A DNA stretch of 64,000 nucleotides from positions 83,325,892 through 83,389,891 of the forward strand of contig JAVMKO010000001.1 in assembly GCA_032164245.1 (NCBI GenBank), in the 5' to 3' direction. A program made the translations under genes and the position numbers. Numbering within the stretch: position 1 is the first letter of the stretch; every line of letters starts with the position of its first letter. Shown piece after piece: positions 36,008 to 45,776 of the stretch. The DNA is from Sternotherus odoratus. Taxonomy: Eukaryota; Chordata; Testudines; Kinosternidae. The notes beneath the pieces were generated by a model, which made no database searches, was not told the origin of the DNA, and worked only from the letters and a program-made list of their open reading frames with translations.

Positions 36008-36851
36008 CCGTATTTTTCGCCCTATAGGACGCTCCGGCCTATAAGACGCCCCCGAGTTTTTAAATAAAAAAGCCAGACACAAAAAAAAAAAAAAAAAGAA
36101 AAGAAAACCCCACCACCACACACAAAAAGCGCCTCGCTCTCCCGTCAGCCCGCCGCGCGCCGCTCTCCCGTCCCCGGGAGGTTCCATGCGCCGCTGATTG
36201 CACCGGGGGGGCGCCAAGCAGCGCTGCCGGCGGCGGGGGGTGCGGGGGAGGCAGGAGCGTGCGGAGGGACCGGAGCCCGGCCGGCGAGCCCATCGATCGC
36301 GCCGGGCGGCTCCAGCCCGTTCTCGTGCGGAGGGTCAATAAGTTTGTTGCTGTCGGGCTCGCGGCTTCCCCCCTCCTCCCGGCCGGGTGCGGACGGCCCC
36401 GGTCCCCGCCGTGTAGGGGCAGCGGCGCTCGCAGTAGCCCGTGGTCGGGCCCCTTTTCCCCGAGCCGCGCTGCTGGACGCGCCCGGCCCCAGCTGGGAGA
36501 CTTGGCGCACGGACGGGTTTGTTCTGGGAGGGCAGCGCCGGGGCTCGATCCTGCAGGGTCACGGCCGGGGAGGATGAACCGGGAGGCAACCGCCTGCCCG
36601 GTTCCGAAGTTGCGTCTCTGCAAAGGACTCGCGACCGGGGCTTCCCGGCTGTCCCGAGCTGCTCCCATTCCCCGCCGGCCCCGAATACATGCGGGTGGGC
36701 TCGGGGGGGGAAGCGCCGCCCCGCCCGCCGGGCCACCTGCAGCCGCCCCAGCTCCCCGGTGAGGTCATATATTCGGCATATAAGACGCCCCCCCTAATTT
36801 TGCGAATATTTTTGGGGGTTAAAAAGGCGTCTTATATGCCGAAAAATACGG
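36008..36851. mobile_element. TA-flanked inverted-repeat DNA transposon with GC-rich cargo
   Basis: The left end CCGTATTTTTCGCCCTATAG and the right end (inverse CCGTATTTTTCGGCATATAA) form about 26-bp imperfect terminal inverted repeats, flanked by TA on each side (36006-36007, 36852-36853). TA flanks suggest a Tc1/mariner-like non-autonomous element; that is inference. A third copy of the end (36769-36791) makes a hairpin with the right terminus. An A-run lies at 36080-36096. The middle is a CpG-rich block described separately. No transposase. Confidence 0.8.
36121..36765. other. CpG-island-like cargo inside the transposon
   Basis: About 640 bp of very GC- and CpG-rich DNA (for example CCGCCGCGCGCCGCTCTCCC) lies between AT-rich transposon arms. 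Overlapping frames of 118-202 codons run on both strands; all are proline/arginine/glycine-rich, as random GC-rich DNA gives, and none has a recognisable domain. It looks like a captured promoter or first-exon region of a host gene; I could not identify the source. Confidence 0.6.
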
Positions 36852-36853
36852 TA

Positions 36854-37434
36854 TATTGCTAAGATAGCTGAGAGATGACATAAAGCCATTTCAATTCACA
36901 AACTGGTTACGGGAAGATGTTATTGACATGAACACAGAATAGCCTCAAAAAAGTGTGAATGGACTCTCCCTAGATTGAAAATGTGATAGTTAGATGGTAT
37001 CCAGGGACTTTTATGAGGTATCATGTTGCTATGGTAATGGAATGGAAGTTTCTGGAGCACAGTGCATGAACACAATAGGTGTTGACCCATTTGGGAGTGA
37101 AGAGGCCATTCCCTTCCTGCTGTACCCTGGATGACCCCCTGACCTGACCAGGCCAAGTGAGTCAGCTCATCCCAAGGCACTTCACGGGTGAAAGTGGTGT
37201 CTTAGATCCCTGCAAAACATACGTCCTCACCCTCATGTGTATCAGTCCTTCTTTTCTTTTGACCCTCTCCCTCTGTCTTCTGTCTCAATTTTACTCCCGC
37301 TGGATTTATCACCTTGGTGTCCTTACTGTCATTACTGCTCTCCAGAAGGGGATGTGTGTGTTTGTGTGGCATTGGCAGCTGTGAGAGAAGAAGCCACCAT
37401 AAGTTCAGTATGAGAAGAGTCCACTTGTTCCAGT
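36854..37434. other. Unrecognised non-coding sequence
   Basis: Nothing supported. Confidence 0.4.
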
Positions 37435-39345
37435 GACCTGATCCCATCCCGTCTTCTGAGTTCCTTCACTCACACATTCATGCCTTTCTCTTTAACCTCA
37501 CACTCTCCTCTGGTTCTTCCTCTCCCTATGCTCATGTGCATTAGTGTCTCCCGTCTTAACTGCCCCACCCTCCCCCAAAAAACACTCCCTTAACACCACT
37601 TGTCTTTCCAGCTACTGCTTCATCTCCCCTTTATGTCTATGCTCATTGAACACACTGTCAACAATCACTGTCTGGAGTTCCTCTCCTCCAATCTGGCTTC
37701 TTGGGACTCTACTGAATGACTCTTCCCAACATTTCTAATGACCAGAGCTGGTTGGAAAATTTCAATAAAAAACAAAGAACCACTCCCTGACCCTGCTTTC
37801 AATGAAATTGTTCACAGAAATTTGAGTCTTTTTCGCCCAAAAGTAGAAAGCCGAAAGATTTCAGCTGAAAACCAAAAAAAATCCTCTGCTGGAAACTTTT
37901 TCAGCAAAAAACTGAACCTGTTTGCAGGAAGCAGACTATTGTCACAAAAGTTATTTGAAACCCCTGTTTTCCACTGAAAAGCAGTTTTGACAGAAAACTT
38001 TCCTACTAATGATCTCTCCGTGGCCAAAGCTCAGAACCAGTATTCCATCCTCCTCCTCAACCTGTCAGCTGCTCTTGACTGCACTAGCTATGCTTTTCTT
38101 CTTAATATCTTGTTCTCCTCTTACTTAAATCACTCCTTCAGCATCCTCCTCCTCCACATCTCCTCTCCAATTTTCTGTGGGGGTTCCACTGTGCTCTGGC
38201 CTTGGCTCCTTTTTCTTCTCCCTCTGCGCCTTGTCACTGAGCAATCTTGTTCACAAACACTAATTCAACTGCCATCTCAACGCTGGTGACTCTCAAATCT
38301 ACCTCTTCTTCAGACCAGTCCTCCTGTGCCTACTGGAATCTTGACCTGCCTTTCTGACTTCTCCTTGTGTCTGTCCAGCTGGCAGCTTAAGATCAACATG
38401 GCTAAATTAGAGCGCCTAATCTTCCCTTCTCCTATCATCCCCCTTCTGCCATTTTTTTAACACTGTACACAAACAGCATCATCCCCCTGGTCACTCAGGC
38501 CTTTAATCTTCATCTTGACCTTCCTTTAGGTCCTAACATCCAGGCTGAGCCTGAGTCTAGATACCAGTCCTTCCTGTGTGGCATCCCTAAGATGCAGCCT
38601 TTCCTGTCATCCACACAACCTGTCCACCCACACAGGTTCTCATCATCTCATGTCTTATTACTGCATCATCATTCTCTCTAATCTTAATAAGTGCAATGTT
38701 GCCTTACTGGTATTCATTCAGAATACAGCTGCAAAAATCATTTTTCTAGTTTATTGCTTTGCCAATGTCACCACGCTCTTTGCAAACTCAACTGGTTCTT
38801 CCTTTCTCTATCAGATCAAGCATAAACTATTAGTTATTTGTCGAGGTCCTTCTGAGACCATCTCCACCCTGCCTATCTTCTCTCCCATTCTGTCAGGATG
38901 TCAGCTCCCACTCCAATCAGCCAATGATGGCAGCCTCCAACACCCCCTGATTATATTTTCAAACAAGCACCTTTTGTGCTTTCTCCCAGGCTGCCCCTCA
39001 AACATGGGAGGCGTTCCCCATACACATCTGCAAAACTTACTCATTATCCTCCTTCCAATCCCTCCTGAAAATTCTCCTTTGCAGTGATGCCTACAAAGAA
39101 CCTGGTTAGGCAGCTGGTGTGATGAGGCTGCTCCCTATCTTGCTGACCCATATTGTCTCACTGTTGGCTGTGCCCCCTGCTCTGTCTGTCCATCCCCACT
39201 TGTTGTTTTATACTCTGGTTGTAAACTCTTTGGGGCAGGGACCATCACTTCGTCCTGTGTTTGTATAGCGTTTAGCACCGTGCGGTCCCCATCCATAACT
39301 GGGGCTCCTGGGTGCTAAAATAATACAAATAATAATGATTGGCAG
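37435..39345 (+). pseudogene. L2-like LINE remnant (RT to 3' end)
   Basis: Frames from 37987 onward carry decayed reverse-transcriptase blocks: LLLNLSAALDCTSYAFLL (the LDLSAAFDTV-type motif) and, at about 38272, a degraded YADD-box reading GDSQIYLFF. Further on LKINMAKLERLIFP and IQNTAAKIIFL match the thumb and C-terminal region of L2-clade ORF2. The 3' part (39215-39345) has GTAAACTCTTTGGGGCAGGG and ends in AATAATAAT. Frameshifts and stops throughout; interrupted at 37743-38005 by another element. Confidence 0.75.
37743..38005. mobile_element. hAT-like 'GAAAATTTT' element inside the LINE, 263 bp
   Basis: It begins CAGAGCTGGTTGGAAAATTT and is bounded by ctaatgac (37735-37742) and ctaatgat (38006-38013), 7 of 8 identical. 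The LINE text resumes directly after it. The interior is full of GAAAA/TTTTC motifs, as in the blocks at 14811, 19090 and 40835. The right terminus is decayed, so the terminal inverted repeat is weak. Confidence 0.6.
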
Positions 39346-39924
39346 CCTTTGGGGGTGCCCTGGACCTACAGAATGATAAAATTATTATAGGGTTTTGTGA
39401 ACCACTTTAGAGAATTTGAGAACTAGAGTAACCCCAATAGATCTCTGTTCACATTGTATAAAATCCTCTTGACTTAATCAGTATTAATTTCTTTAGGACT
39501 CTTTTTCATGAGGAAGGAATGCAGTGCCAGGTGGAACTGCAAATCGTGTATCACTGGGCCTGAGACACAACCTTGAACCACAACCCACATCTATGGTCTT
39601 GATGCAGAAATTACTGGGTACAGTTCTAGAGCCTGTGTTGTGCTGGAGGCCAAACAAGGTGCTCTTAATGGACTCTTCTAGCCTTAACACCTATGAACCC
39701 TGCAGTGAGCTCTGTGTATCTAGACCCTTTTATCCCTGCAGTGCTCTGATGAAGAGATTGGGGCTCCACGTGGATGCAGACATTGGTGTGAGTGGAGTAG
39801 CTTGGAGGATCAAGGCCCTAGTTGGAAAAGATTAGACAAGTCTCCGGTTCAAAAATCCTGAGCCTGCTGTGTTTAAAGCCAATCAGAAAGAGTTCTTTTC
39901 TGTTTCCTACTTTCCCTGACCCCT
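39346..39924. other. Unrecognised non-coding sequence
   Basis: Nothing supported. Confidence 0.4.
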
Positions 39925-40090
39925 TTCCGTCTCCTTGTAATGTCTGTATTATTCCTTGTGCTCTGGCTGTAAGATCTTCAAAAGAGGGAATACTCTGGAG
40001 GGGTTTTTTTCCCACTGTGCTTAGCATAATGGAGCCATGACCACAGCCTTCGGGCTCCACTGTAGTTGAACATTAAATAACCATAATGAT
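39925..40090 (+). repeat. L2-like LINE 3' end
   Basis: CTGTAAGATCTTCAAAAGAG, GCTTAGCATAATGGAGCC and TTAAATAACCATAATGAT follow the same order as the 3' end of the LINE at 37435-39345. Diverged tail only. Confidence 0.5.
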
Positions 40091-40109
40091 AGACAGAAAG
40101 CTAATCATA

Positions 40110-40545
40110 CCTAGGGGTTTCATGTCTGTCATGGAGGTTGTGGAAGTCATGGATTCCATGACTTTCCATGACTTCTGCAGCGACCCAGTGTGGCAGACCC
40201 CAGAGCCGCCTACGCAGCTGGCTTTGGGGCCAACTGCTCAGGCAGCTCCAGGGATAGCCACACGGGCCACTGCTGGACCAGCTCTGCAGCCAGCCACTCG
40301 GGCTGCCCCACAGCCAGGCAGCTGGTGCCACTGGCTCCACTCCACCACCCCAGCAGTACCCACCTAGTAGTGGTCTCCTGGGGCACCTCTCCCCCCAGCA
40401 GTGACACCCCCATCCTCATATTTAGTCAGAGGTATTTATAGTACATCATAGACCGATTATGGGCCATGGATTTTCATTTATTGCCCATAAACTGTCCATG
40501 ACTTTTATTAAAAATACTCATGACTAAATCATAGCCTGAATCGTG
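40110..40545. repeat. Interspersed repeat with GC-rich, semi-repetitive middle
   Basis: The ends share CATGGA-type motifs in opposite sense (TTCCATGACTTTCCATGACTT on the left, CTGTCCATGACTTTTA on the right), followed by AAAAATACTCATGACTAAATC. The middle repeats CAG/GCC-rich motifs irregularly, producing overlapping frames on both strands. A common turtle-type repeat by appearance; class unassigned. Confidence 0.5.
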
Positions 40546-40834
40546 ACCTCGTACTCAGAAAGGGAAAAGCCTACGGCAAAACACTTTCTGGGGTGTTCTC
40601 CCTAAAGAGACTTTATCTGATTACAAAAGGGGAATATGGAATCTCTTTAGAATGAATGTAAATTTAATTTCTGATTTTTTAAATGTATTTTAGCCTTTTG
40701 TTTTTCTTCTTTGGTTGCTCCTCGGGAAGCAGGGTGGAGACCTTTGGCAAGAATCCAGGAACCTTAACTGAAATGTCTAGTATGAAAAGAAACATCCATC
40801 ACATTCATGTCTCAAAGTGTAACTATTTGAGCCA
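40546..40834. other. Unrecognised non-coding sequence
   Basis: Nothing supported. Confidence 0.4.
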
Positions 40835-41018
40835 GTCAGAAAAGGGGCTTAAATTTTTGGTCAAAAAAACCCAGGTAAACTGTGGCGGGAGGTTGGCTTT
40901 CTGATGAAAATCAAATTCTTTTTAGGAAAGTAGAGATTTTCTATGGGACAAAGTTTTGTGGAAAATCTAATATTGTGTCCAAAAAAATGTTTTGATGGAA
41001 AATTTTTGTCCAGCCCTG
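40835..41018. repeat. 'GAAAATTTT' family element
   Basis: The right end GGAAAATTTTTGTCCAGCCCTG is a better-preserved terminus of the family seen at 37743-38005. The left end is unclear. Confidence 0.5.
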
Positions 41019-41199
41019 CTAATCATTACCCAGGGCCAGCATGCAGAAGGCCCAAAGGTCAGAGTTTTGAAAAGTTCTCAGCATTCACAAGTGGGGCCAC
41101 ATTTTTCGGAACTGCTTAGCATGTTGGTTATTGATGTTCTCTATAAATCGGCCTCTACAGTTATGTCTACATTGCAAGCAGGGGTGAAATTTGTAGACA

Positions 41200-41322
41200 T
41201 AGGGTGACCAGGCAGCAAGTGTGAAAAATCGGGACAGGAGATGTGGGGTAATAGAGCCAATATAAGAATAAGACCCCAAAATCAGGACTGTCCCTATAAA
41301 ATCGGGACATCTGATCACCCTA
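41200..41322 (-). mobile_element. hAT-like MITE, copy D (123 bp), perfect TSD
   Basis: Termini TAGGGTGACCAGGCAGC and ATCTGATCACCCTA. Exact 8-bp duplication tgtagaca at 41192-41199 and 41323-41330. This copy fixes the family boundaries as TAGGGTGACC...GGTCACCCTA. Confidence 0.95.
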
Positions 41323-41330
41323 TGTAGACA

Positions 41331-42529
41331 TATATCTGTGCTAGCCTTAATCTAGCTAGCTCAGGTACCAGTTACAATGAGGATGGGCCCAGTATGGGCT
41401 GTGTATATGCCCTTCACTTTACCCTTGCACTCCCCTTCAGGTTTGTACTGCCATTCCTAGACCATGTTGAAGCCAGCGCCGCTCCATCTTCAGCACTATG
41501 TTTAGAGAGGTAGCTAGACAGAAGCTAGTGCAGGTATATGCTTATCCAGGCTATAAAGTACACCCCTAGTTGCAGTGTGATGTAGCCCCTTTTTTTAGGT
41601 CCCTAAATGAGAGTTGAACTCTTCTGAAAATTTGGCCTCGTTTGTGAGTGCTAGGCACTGGAAAACCAAGCCCTGAACTTTCTTAGAAGCTCACAACTTG
41701 CGAGGAGAGCAGGAGATGTGAGGGAAGAGGGAAGCACGGATAGCACAAGAGGGTAGGATGAAATGAGAGTAGATGTAAAGGACCATGCAATGGCCAGTGG
41801 TGAGTGGGCAGGTCATTCTCAAGGCCCCAGTCCTGCTCCCACAGAAGTCACTGACAAAATTTCCTCTTGATTTCACTGGGGCAGCAACAAGCCCCCCAAA
41901 GAGGTGGTCTCTCCAAGGTAGGGTTAAGGCCCTTGGCAGGGAACTGCAGGTACAGAAATTTTGCCCTGCGACTGCCTGTCATCTGCTTGTTCAGTGACTA
42001 GAGAGAGCCTTCCACCCTTCCTGGCTGCCAGGCCAGTACCTTTCTCCAGGACTAAATTCATACCAGGAGTAGAGGAGCCTGCTTGTACTCTTCCTAACCA
42101 AAGCCCTACTCCTAATTATTAAATGCCTCACCGGGGAGGCTTTGATACTGGGAATTAACTTGAAAGGGATTTAATAACCAAGGGCCATACACATCCCCCA
42201 GCCCTCAGCAGAGCTCCCCATTGAAGTGCTTCCCTCTATGAGCATCTCCTGAATTTTGAGCAGATTTCTCCAGTAGCCATGGCAACAGCCTAAATCTCAC
42301 TCCCTTTTTGTGATTTAGGCAAGCATTATTTAAAATCTCTTAAATAAATGATGTTAAAATACCCTGAGTTTTGTGAGCAACATTGGGCAACTCGCCACGT
42401 GGGTTAATTTAATTGCTCTATAGCTCCCACTAAGTACATAATTCAAGATCTCCATTTTAGACAAAAGTCCTTGAAATCTCTGAAGGGTGTAAAGAAGAGA
42501 GAGGAGTTGTCTTGACACAAATCCTCTGA
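41331..42529. other. Unrecognised non-coding sequence
   Basis: Nothing supported. Confidence 0.45.
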
Positions 42530-42737
42530 GTGAATCGTTTTTGTGGAACTCCTTGCCTGAGGAGATTGGGAAGGCAAGGACTATAACCAGGTTTAAAGAA
42601 CTGGATAAATTGAATAGAGATTAAGTCCATTTATGGCTATTAGCCAGAATGGGTAAGGAATGGTGTCCCTAGACTCAATTTCTCAGAGGTGTGGTGATGG
42701 ATGGCAGGACAGAGATCACTTGATCATAACCTGTTAG
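42530..42737 (+). mobile_element. CR1 LINE 3' end, left part
   Basis: GGAACTCCTTGCCTGAGGAG, then AACTGGATAAATTGAATAGA and GGCTATTAGCCAGAATGGG are the CR1 3' region in sense orientation. The element is broken at 42737 by MITE copy E and the provirus and resumes at 50343 with CTCTGGGGCACATGGCATTG. Confidence 0.85.
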
Positions 42738-42855
42738 TGGGGTGACCAGGCAGTGTGAAAAATCAGGACAGGGAGTGGGGGGTAATAGGAGCATATATAA
42801 GAAAAAGACCCAAAAATCGGGACTGTCCCTATAAAATCGGGACATCTGGTCACTC
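42738..42855 (-). mobile_element. hAT-like MITE, copy E, split by the provirus
   Basis: It starts TGGGGTGACCAGGCAGTG and runs to GGTCACTC at 42855; its last two bases (TA, 50341-50342) lie beyond the provirus and the ACTC duplication. The MITE's own 8-bp duplication cctgttag is exact at 42730-42737 and 50343-50350, about 7.6 kb apart. Confidence 0.95.
42852..42855. repeat. Provirus target-site duplication, left
   Basis: ACTC immediately before the 5' LTR, matched by ACTC at 50337-50340 immediately after the 3' LTR. Four bases is the gammaretroviral length. Confidence 0.9.
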
Positions 42856-43127
42856 TGTGAGGGTTGAAGAAAGCAAATAATGATAAATGTTGATGCAGAT
42901 ATGTAAAGATCAAAATATAAGATCTCCATTAAGAAAAATGATAGATAGTTATAGTTTATTGTTAATGTGTATTTTAAAAAGGTTATGAAAATGTTTTAAA
43001 TCAATCATGTAACAATCGGTTTTTGCACAATTATACAGTCACTACCTCATCAAAAGTAATATGCTGCTATTGCATGTTCTGTGCACAAGCAATGCAACAA
43101 TTCTGCAAAAAGGGCGCGAAATTCTGT

Positions 43128-43247
43128 CCAATCACGCTGTTCCTACCACGTGCCTGCCCCACGTGCGTAGTCTAAATCTGCCTAGCAATATGGGATAGCC
43201 AATCATGTAACACATAAAGAAACTGCGTAGTTAACCAAGACTATAAA
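43128..43247 (+). promoter_or_regulatory. U3 core promoter
   Basis: CCAAT at 43128-43132 and 43199-43203, CACGTG E-boxes at 43147-43152 and 43160-43165 (13 bp apart), and TATAAA at 43242-43247. Spacing is that of a strong RNA polymerase II promoter; the start site should lie near 43272 (inferred). The same array sits 6937 bp downstream in the 3' LTR. Confidence 0.85.
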
Positions 43248-43313
43248 ACTGTAAGTTGGGTGTGGTTGGTGTGGCAGTTTCTTCACGCTTTTGGGCGGCT
43301 GCCACCTCGGCCG

Positions 43314-43319
43314 AATAAA
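43314..43319 (+). terminator. Polyadenylation signal in 5' LTR
   Basis: AATAAA, followed by a T/G-rich stretch (ACGTTTTGTTTTGAG). The functional copy for genomic RNA is the equivalent in the 3' LTR at 50251-50256. Confidence 0.85.
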
Positions 43320-43404
43320 CACGTTTTGTTTTGAGTCTCATTGGTCTCCTTGAACTTATTACTGGTCTCCCTCAATAGCCTAGCGAATATCCCGCTACAT
43401 CTTC

Positions 43405-43422
43405 TGGGGGCTCGTCCGGGAT
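43405..43422 (+). other. Primer-binding site, tRNA-Pro
   Basis: TGGGGGCTCGTCCGGGAT, 18 nt, is complementary to the 3' end of proline tRNA, the primer of murine leukaemia-type viruses. It begins 5 nt after the LTR end (spacer TCTTC) rather than the usual 2-3 nt. Confidence 0.95.
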
Positions 43423-43958
43423 GTCGAGGGACGATCAGGAGCAGGTTCAGGGATAAGTCCATTGGGGACTTGCAGGGGTGAGTCTGCTTCGGGGGCCGGC
43501 TCAGAAGCGGTGCATCGAGAGGGGCCCCGTTTTTGACCGGTGGCCGCTCGTGGGCCGGTTCACCGTTCAGATTGCCTTTTTGCGCCAACGGAGAGGCTTT
43601 GAAAACAACCGTGGGGAAAGGGAGGGAAACTCCAGCCAGTCTCCGGAGAGGCAAGTATAAGAGGGTCTCTGGGAGGGATTTTCTCGTTGGAGTGACTGAG
43701 TGTGTGTGACTGAGTGAATGGCCATTACGGTTCCTGTTGTCAGCCGTTGGAACGTCCGGTGACACAGGCTAGTGGCGATTGAGAGTAAACCTCAACCCTC
43801 CCACCAACCGACTCCCCCATCCTCTATAGTCGGTTGGGAACCCGTCTTCCCTATTGTGTCTGTTTTATCTGTTCTATCTGGGTGGAGAGGTAAATAGGAA
43901 AAGTAAAGACAGCTGTAAAGTCAGGCTAGTGAGGGTGCCCCAAGACCTAGTTTGCAAA
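43423..43958 (+). other. Leader (presumed packaging region)
   Basis: Untranslated leader between primer site and gag. A splice-donor-like GGGTGAGT lies at 43476-43483; without env its use is doubtful. The packaging signal is expected here from retroviral biology but is not identifiable by sequence alone. From 43830 an open frame runs in phase with gag without an ATG. Confidence 0.6.
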
Positions 43959-45776
43959 ATGGGAGGAAGCGGATCCAAGGAAGACCGCAAAACACCTCTA
44001 ACTTGCATGTTAGAGCATTTTGGAGAATTCAAAAAGCGCATTCCCACCGGCAGCCGCAAGGCCGGATTGTTAAAGAAATTTTGTGAAAAAGACTGGCCAG
44101 CATTTCCAATTCAGCCCACGTGGCCAGCCATAGGGACTTTGGACATGGATATTATTAGAGATGTCCTCAATTTTACAGGACACCAACACCCCGATCAGTA
44201 CCCTTATATATCTGCATGGTTTGATATAGTGGAGGAGAATCCATCTTGGTTACAAAGATACACCAAATGCCTAGTCCTTCGCACACGTACACAGAGGAGA
44301 CTCAGGGGAACCCCGGAGGAATCGAAACCTATCTATCTGAGCCCTCCAGACGATGAGCCACTAGCCCCACCCCCTTACATGCCGCTACCCGTAGTCCCGG
44401 CCGCCCCGCTCGAGCCTATGCCTATACCACAAGCACCAACAGTTCCGCCGCCAAGCGTAGCAGGCATGTCCGTCTCAAATTCACCAACTGACTCCGGTCG
44501 GTTAGGTTTACAGCAACTTGAAGAAAGTGTGGCAAAACTTCAACAACTCCTAACCCCTGGGAAAAAACCCAAGGATCATGATTCTAATCGGGATGAGAAA
44601 AGAAACATTACAAAGGAGCATTCCTATGCCCTCCGGAGTAGGGACCGCGATACCTCTCCGGTGCGACAGTTCCCTCTCCGGGTAGTTAACCAATTAATTC
44701 CTCCTCCCCCAGACAACCCCACAGGACAGTACCGGGTCCAGGGAGTGTATCAGCATGTTCCCTTCACTAGTAGTGATCTCCTTAATTGGAAAGCTTCAAA
44801 GGCACCGTGGACGAACGATCCCACAGCTATTGCCACCTTAGTAGAGGGAATTATTGGAACTCACTATCCTTCTTGGATGGACATCAGCCAACTTCTTCAA
44901 ATGTTGCTTAGCCCAGAAGAACGAACCTTAGTTCTAAGCCAAGGGAGGGAAGAAGCCCGTATAGAATATGGAACAAGAGACCCTAATGGCCTCCTAGATT
45001 TTATGGACAATACATTTCCCACTATTAGAGATCCAAGATGGGACCCTAACACACCAGACAGTAAAATTGCCCTTAATTTATACCATCGGTTACTTGTTAG
45101 GGCTCTCAAAAGGGGACCACCTAGAGTTGTAAACCTCCGAAAAATTCATGATTTGCTCCAAGATAAAGAAGAGACACCTGGCGCATTTCTGGAGAGATTG
45201 AGAGAAGGATATCGTAAATGGTCTCCATATGATATGGACAATGAATCAGAAGACAGTCCAGGGTCCCAAGCCTTGAAAAACAGTTTTATCAGTCAGTGTG
45301 CACCAGACATCAGGCGTAAGCTTCAGAAGGATCAGGGATTAGTCCACATGAATATGGGGCGCATTCTTGAAGTAGCTGCTCGAGTATATGCTGCCCGAGA
45401 AGGTGAAGAGGAAAGGAAAGCGGAAGAGAAGGTGAAAAAGAGAGCCCAGTTGGTTGCTGCAGTCTTCCAGGACAATTACAATGGAAAAGGAAGAGGAAAT
45501 GCCCAGCGTGGTGGAGGAAGAGGACGAGGCAGAGGTCGACTAGGATTCACCCAGTGCGCCCACTGCTTCCAGGTTGGTCACTGGAAAAATGAGTGTCCTA
45601 ACAAAGAAAGTGAAAATACTTCAGAAAGTGAGAAAGGAAGAGGAGGGCCACACAATAGGGGAAATAGAAAGGAGTATGGGGCACCTGTCTGGTCCAAAGC
45701 AGCAACTGCTCAAACACTTGAGGGAGATACCTTTGGTATGGCAGTGATAGAGGATTGGGCAGGGAATCAAGATTAG
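43959..45776 (+). CDS. Gag polyprotein (605 aa), intact
   Basis: Structural precursor: MA, a proline-rich p12-like segment, CA and NC. I start at the ATG at 43959 (A at -3, G at +4), giving MGGSGSK, an N-myristoylation signal for membrane targeting; no earlier in-frame ATG exists. PPPY late-budding motif at residues 137-140. CA begins about residue 238, and its major homology region is at about 405-426 (ETPGAFLERLREGYRKW). A charged helix precedes the NC. NC has an RG-rich stretch and one CCHC knuckle, C533-H-C546 (CAHCFQVGHWKNEC), as in gammaretroviruses. Ends at UAG 45774-45776, in frame with pol. Confidence 0.95.
   Translation: MGGSGSKEDRKTPLTCMLEHFGEFKKRIPTGSRKAGLLKKFCEKDWPAFPIQPTWPAIGTLDMDIIRDVLNFTGHQHPDQYPYISAWFDIVEENPSWLQRYTKCLVLRTRTQRRLRGTPEESKPIYLSPPDDEPLAPPPYMPLPVVPAAPLEPMPIPQAPTVPPPSVAGMSVSNSPTDSGRLGLQQLEESVAKLQQLLTPGKKPKDHDSNRDEKRNITKEHSYALRSRDRDTSPVRQFPLRVVNQLIPPPPDNPTGQYRVQGVYQHVPFTSSDLLNWKASKAPWTNDPTAIATLVEGIIGTHYPSWMDISQLLQMLLSPEERTLVLSQGREEARIEYGTRDPNGLLDFMDNTFPTIRDPRWDPNTPDSKIALNLYHRLLVRALKRGPPRVVNLRKIHDLLQDKEETPGAFLERLREGYRKWSPYDMDNESEDSPGSQALKNSFISQCAPDIRRKLQKDQGLVHMNMGRILEVAARVYAAREGEEERKAEEKVKKRAQLVAAVFQDNYNGKGRGNAQRGGGRGRGRGRLGFTQCAHCFQVGHWKNECPNKESENTSESEKGRGGPHNRGNRKEYGAPVWSKAATAQTLEGDTFGMAVIEDWAGNQD

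Larger units (their letters stand above)
42856..43399 (+). repeat. 5' LTR (544 bp)
   Basis: Runs from TGTGAGGGTTGAAG to CCCGCTACA. U3 carries two CACGTG E-boxes, two CCAAT boxes and a TATAAA; R/U5 carry the AATAAA. It drives genomic RNA synthesis. By eye it is identical to the 3' LTR at an offset of 6937 bp. Confidence 0.97.

Noticed and set aside
36060..36762. Overlapping ORFs of 118-202 codons on both strands
   Set aside because: They lie in CpG-rich cargo where stops are rare, overlap each other, have biased P/R/G/A composition and no domain.
43854..43958. Gag start at 43854
   Set aside because: The codon there is TTG, not ATG; the ATG at 43959 has good context and gives a myristoylation signal. 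A non-ATG extension is reported only as a finding.
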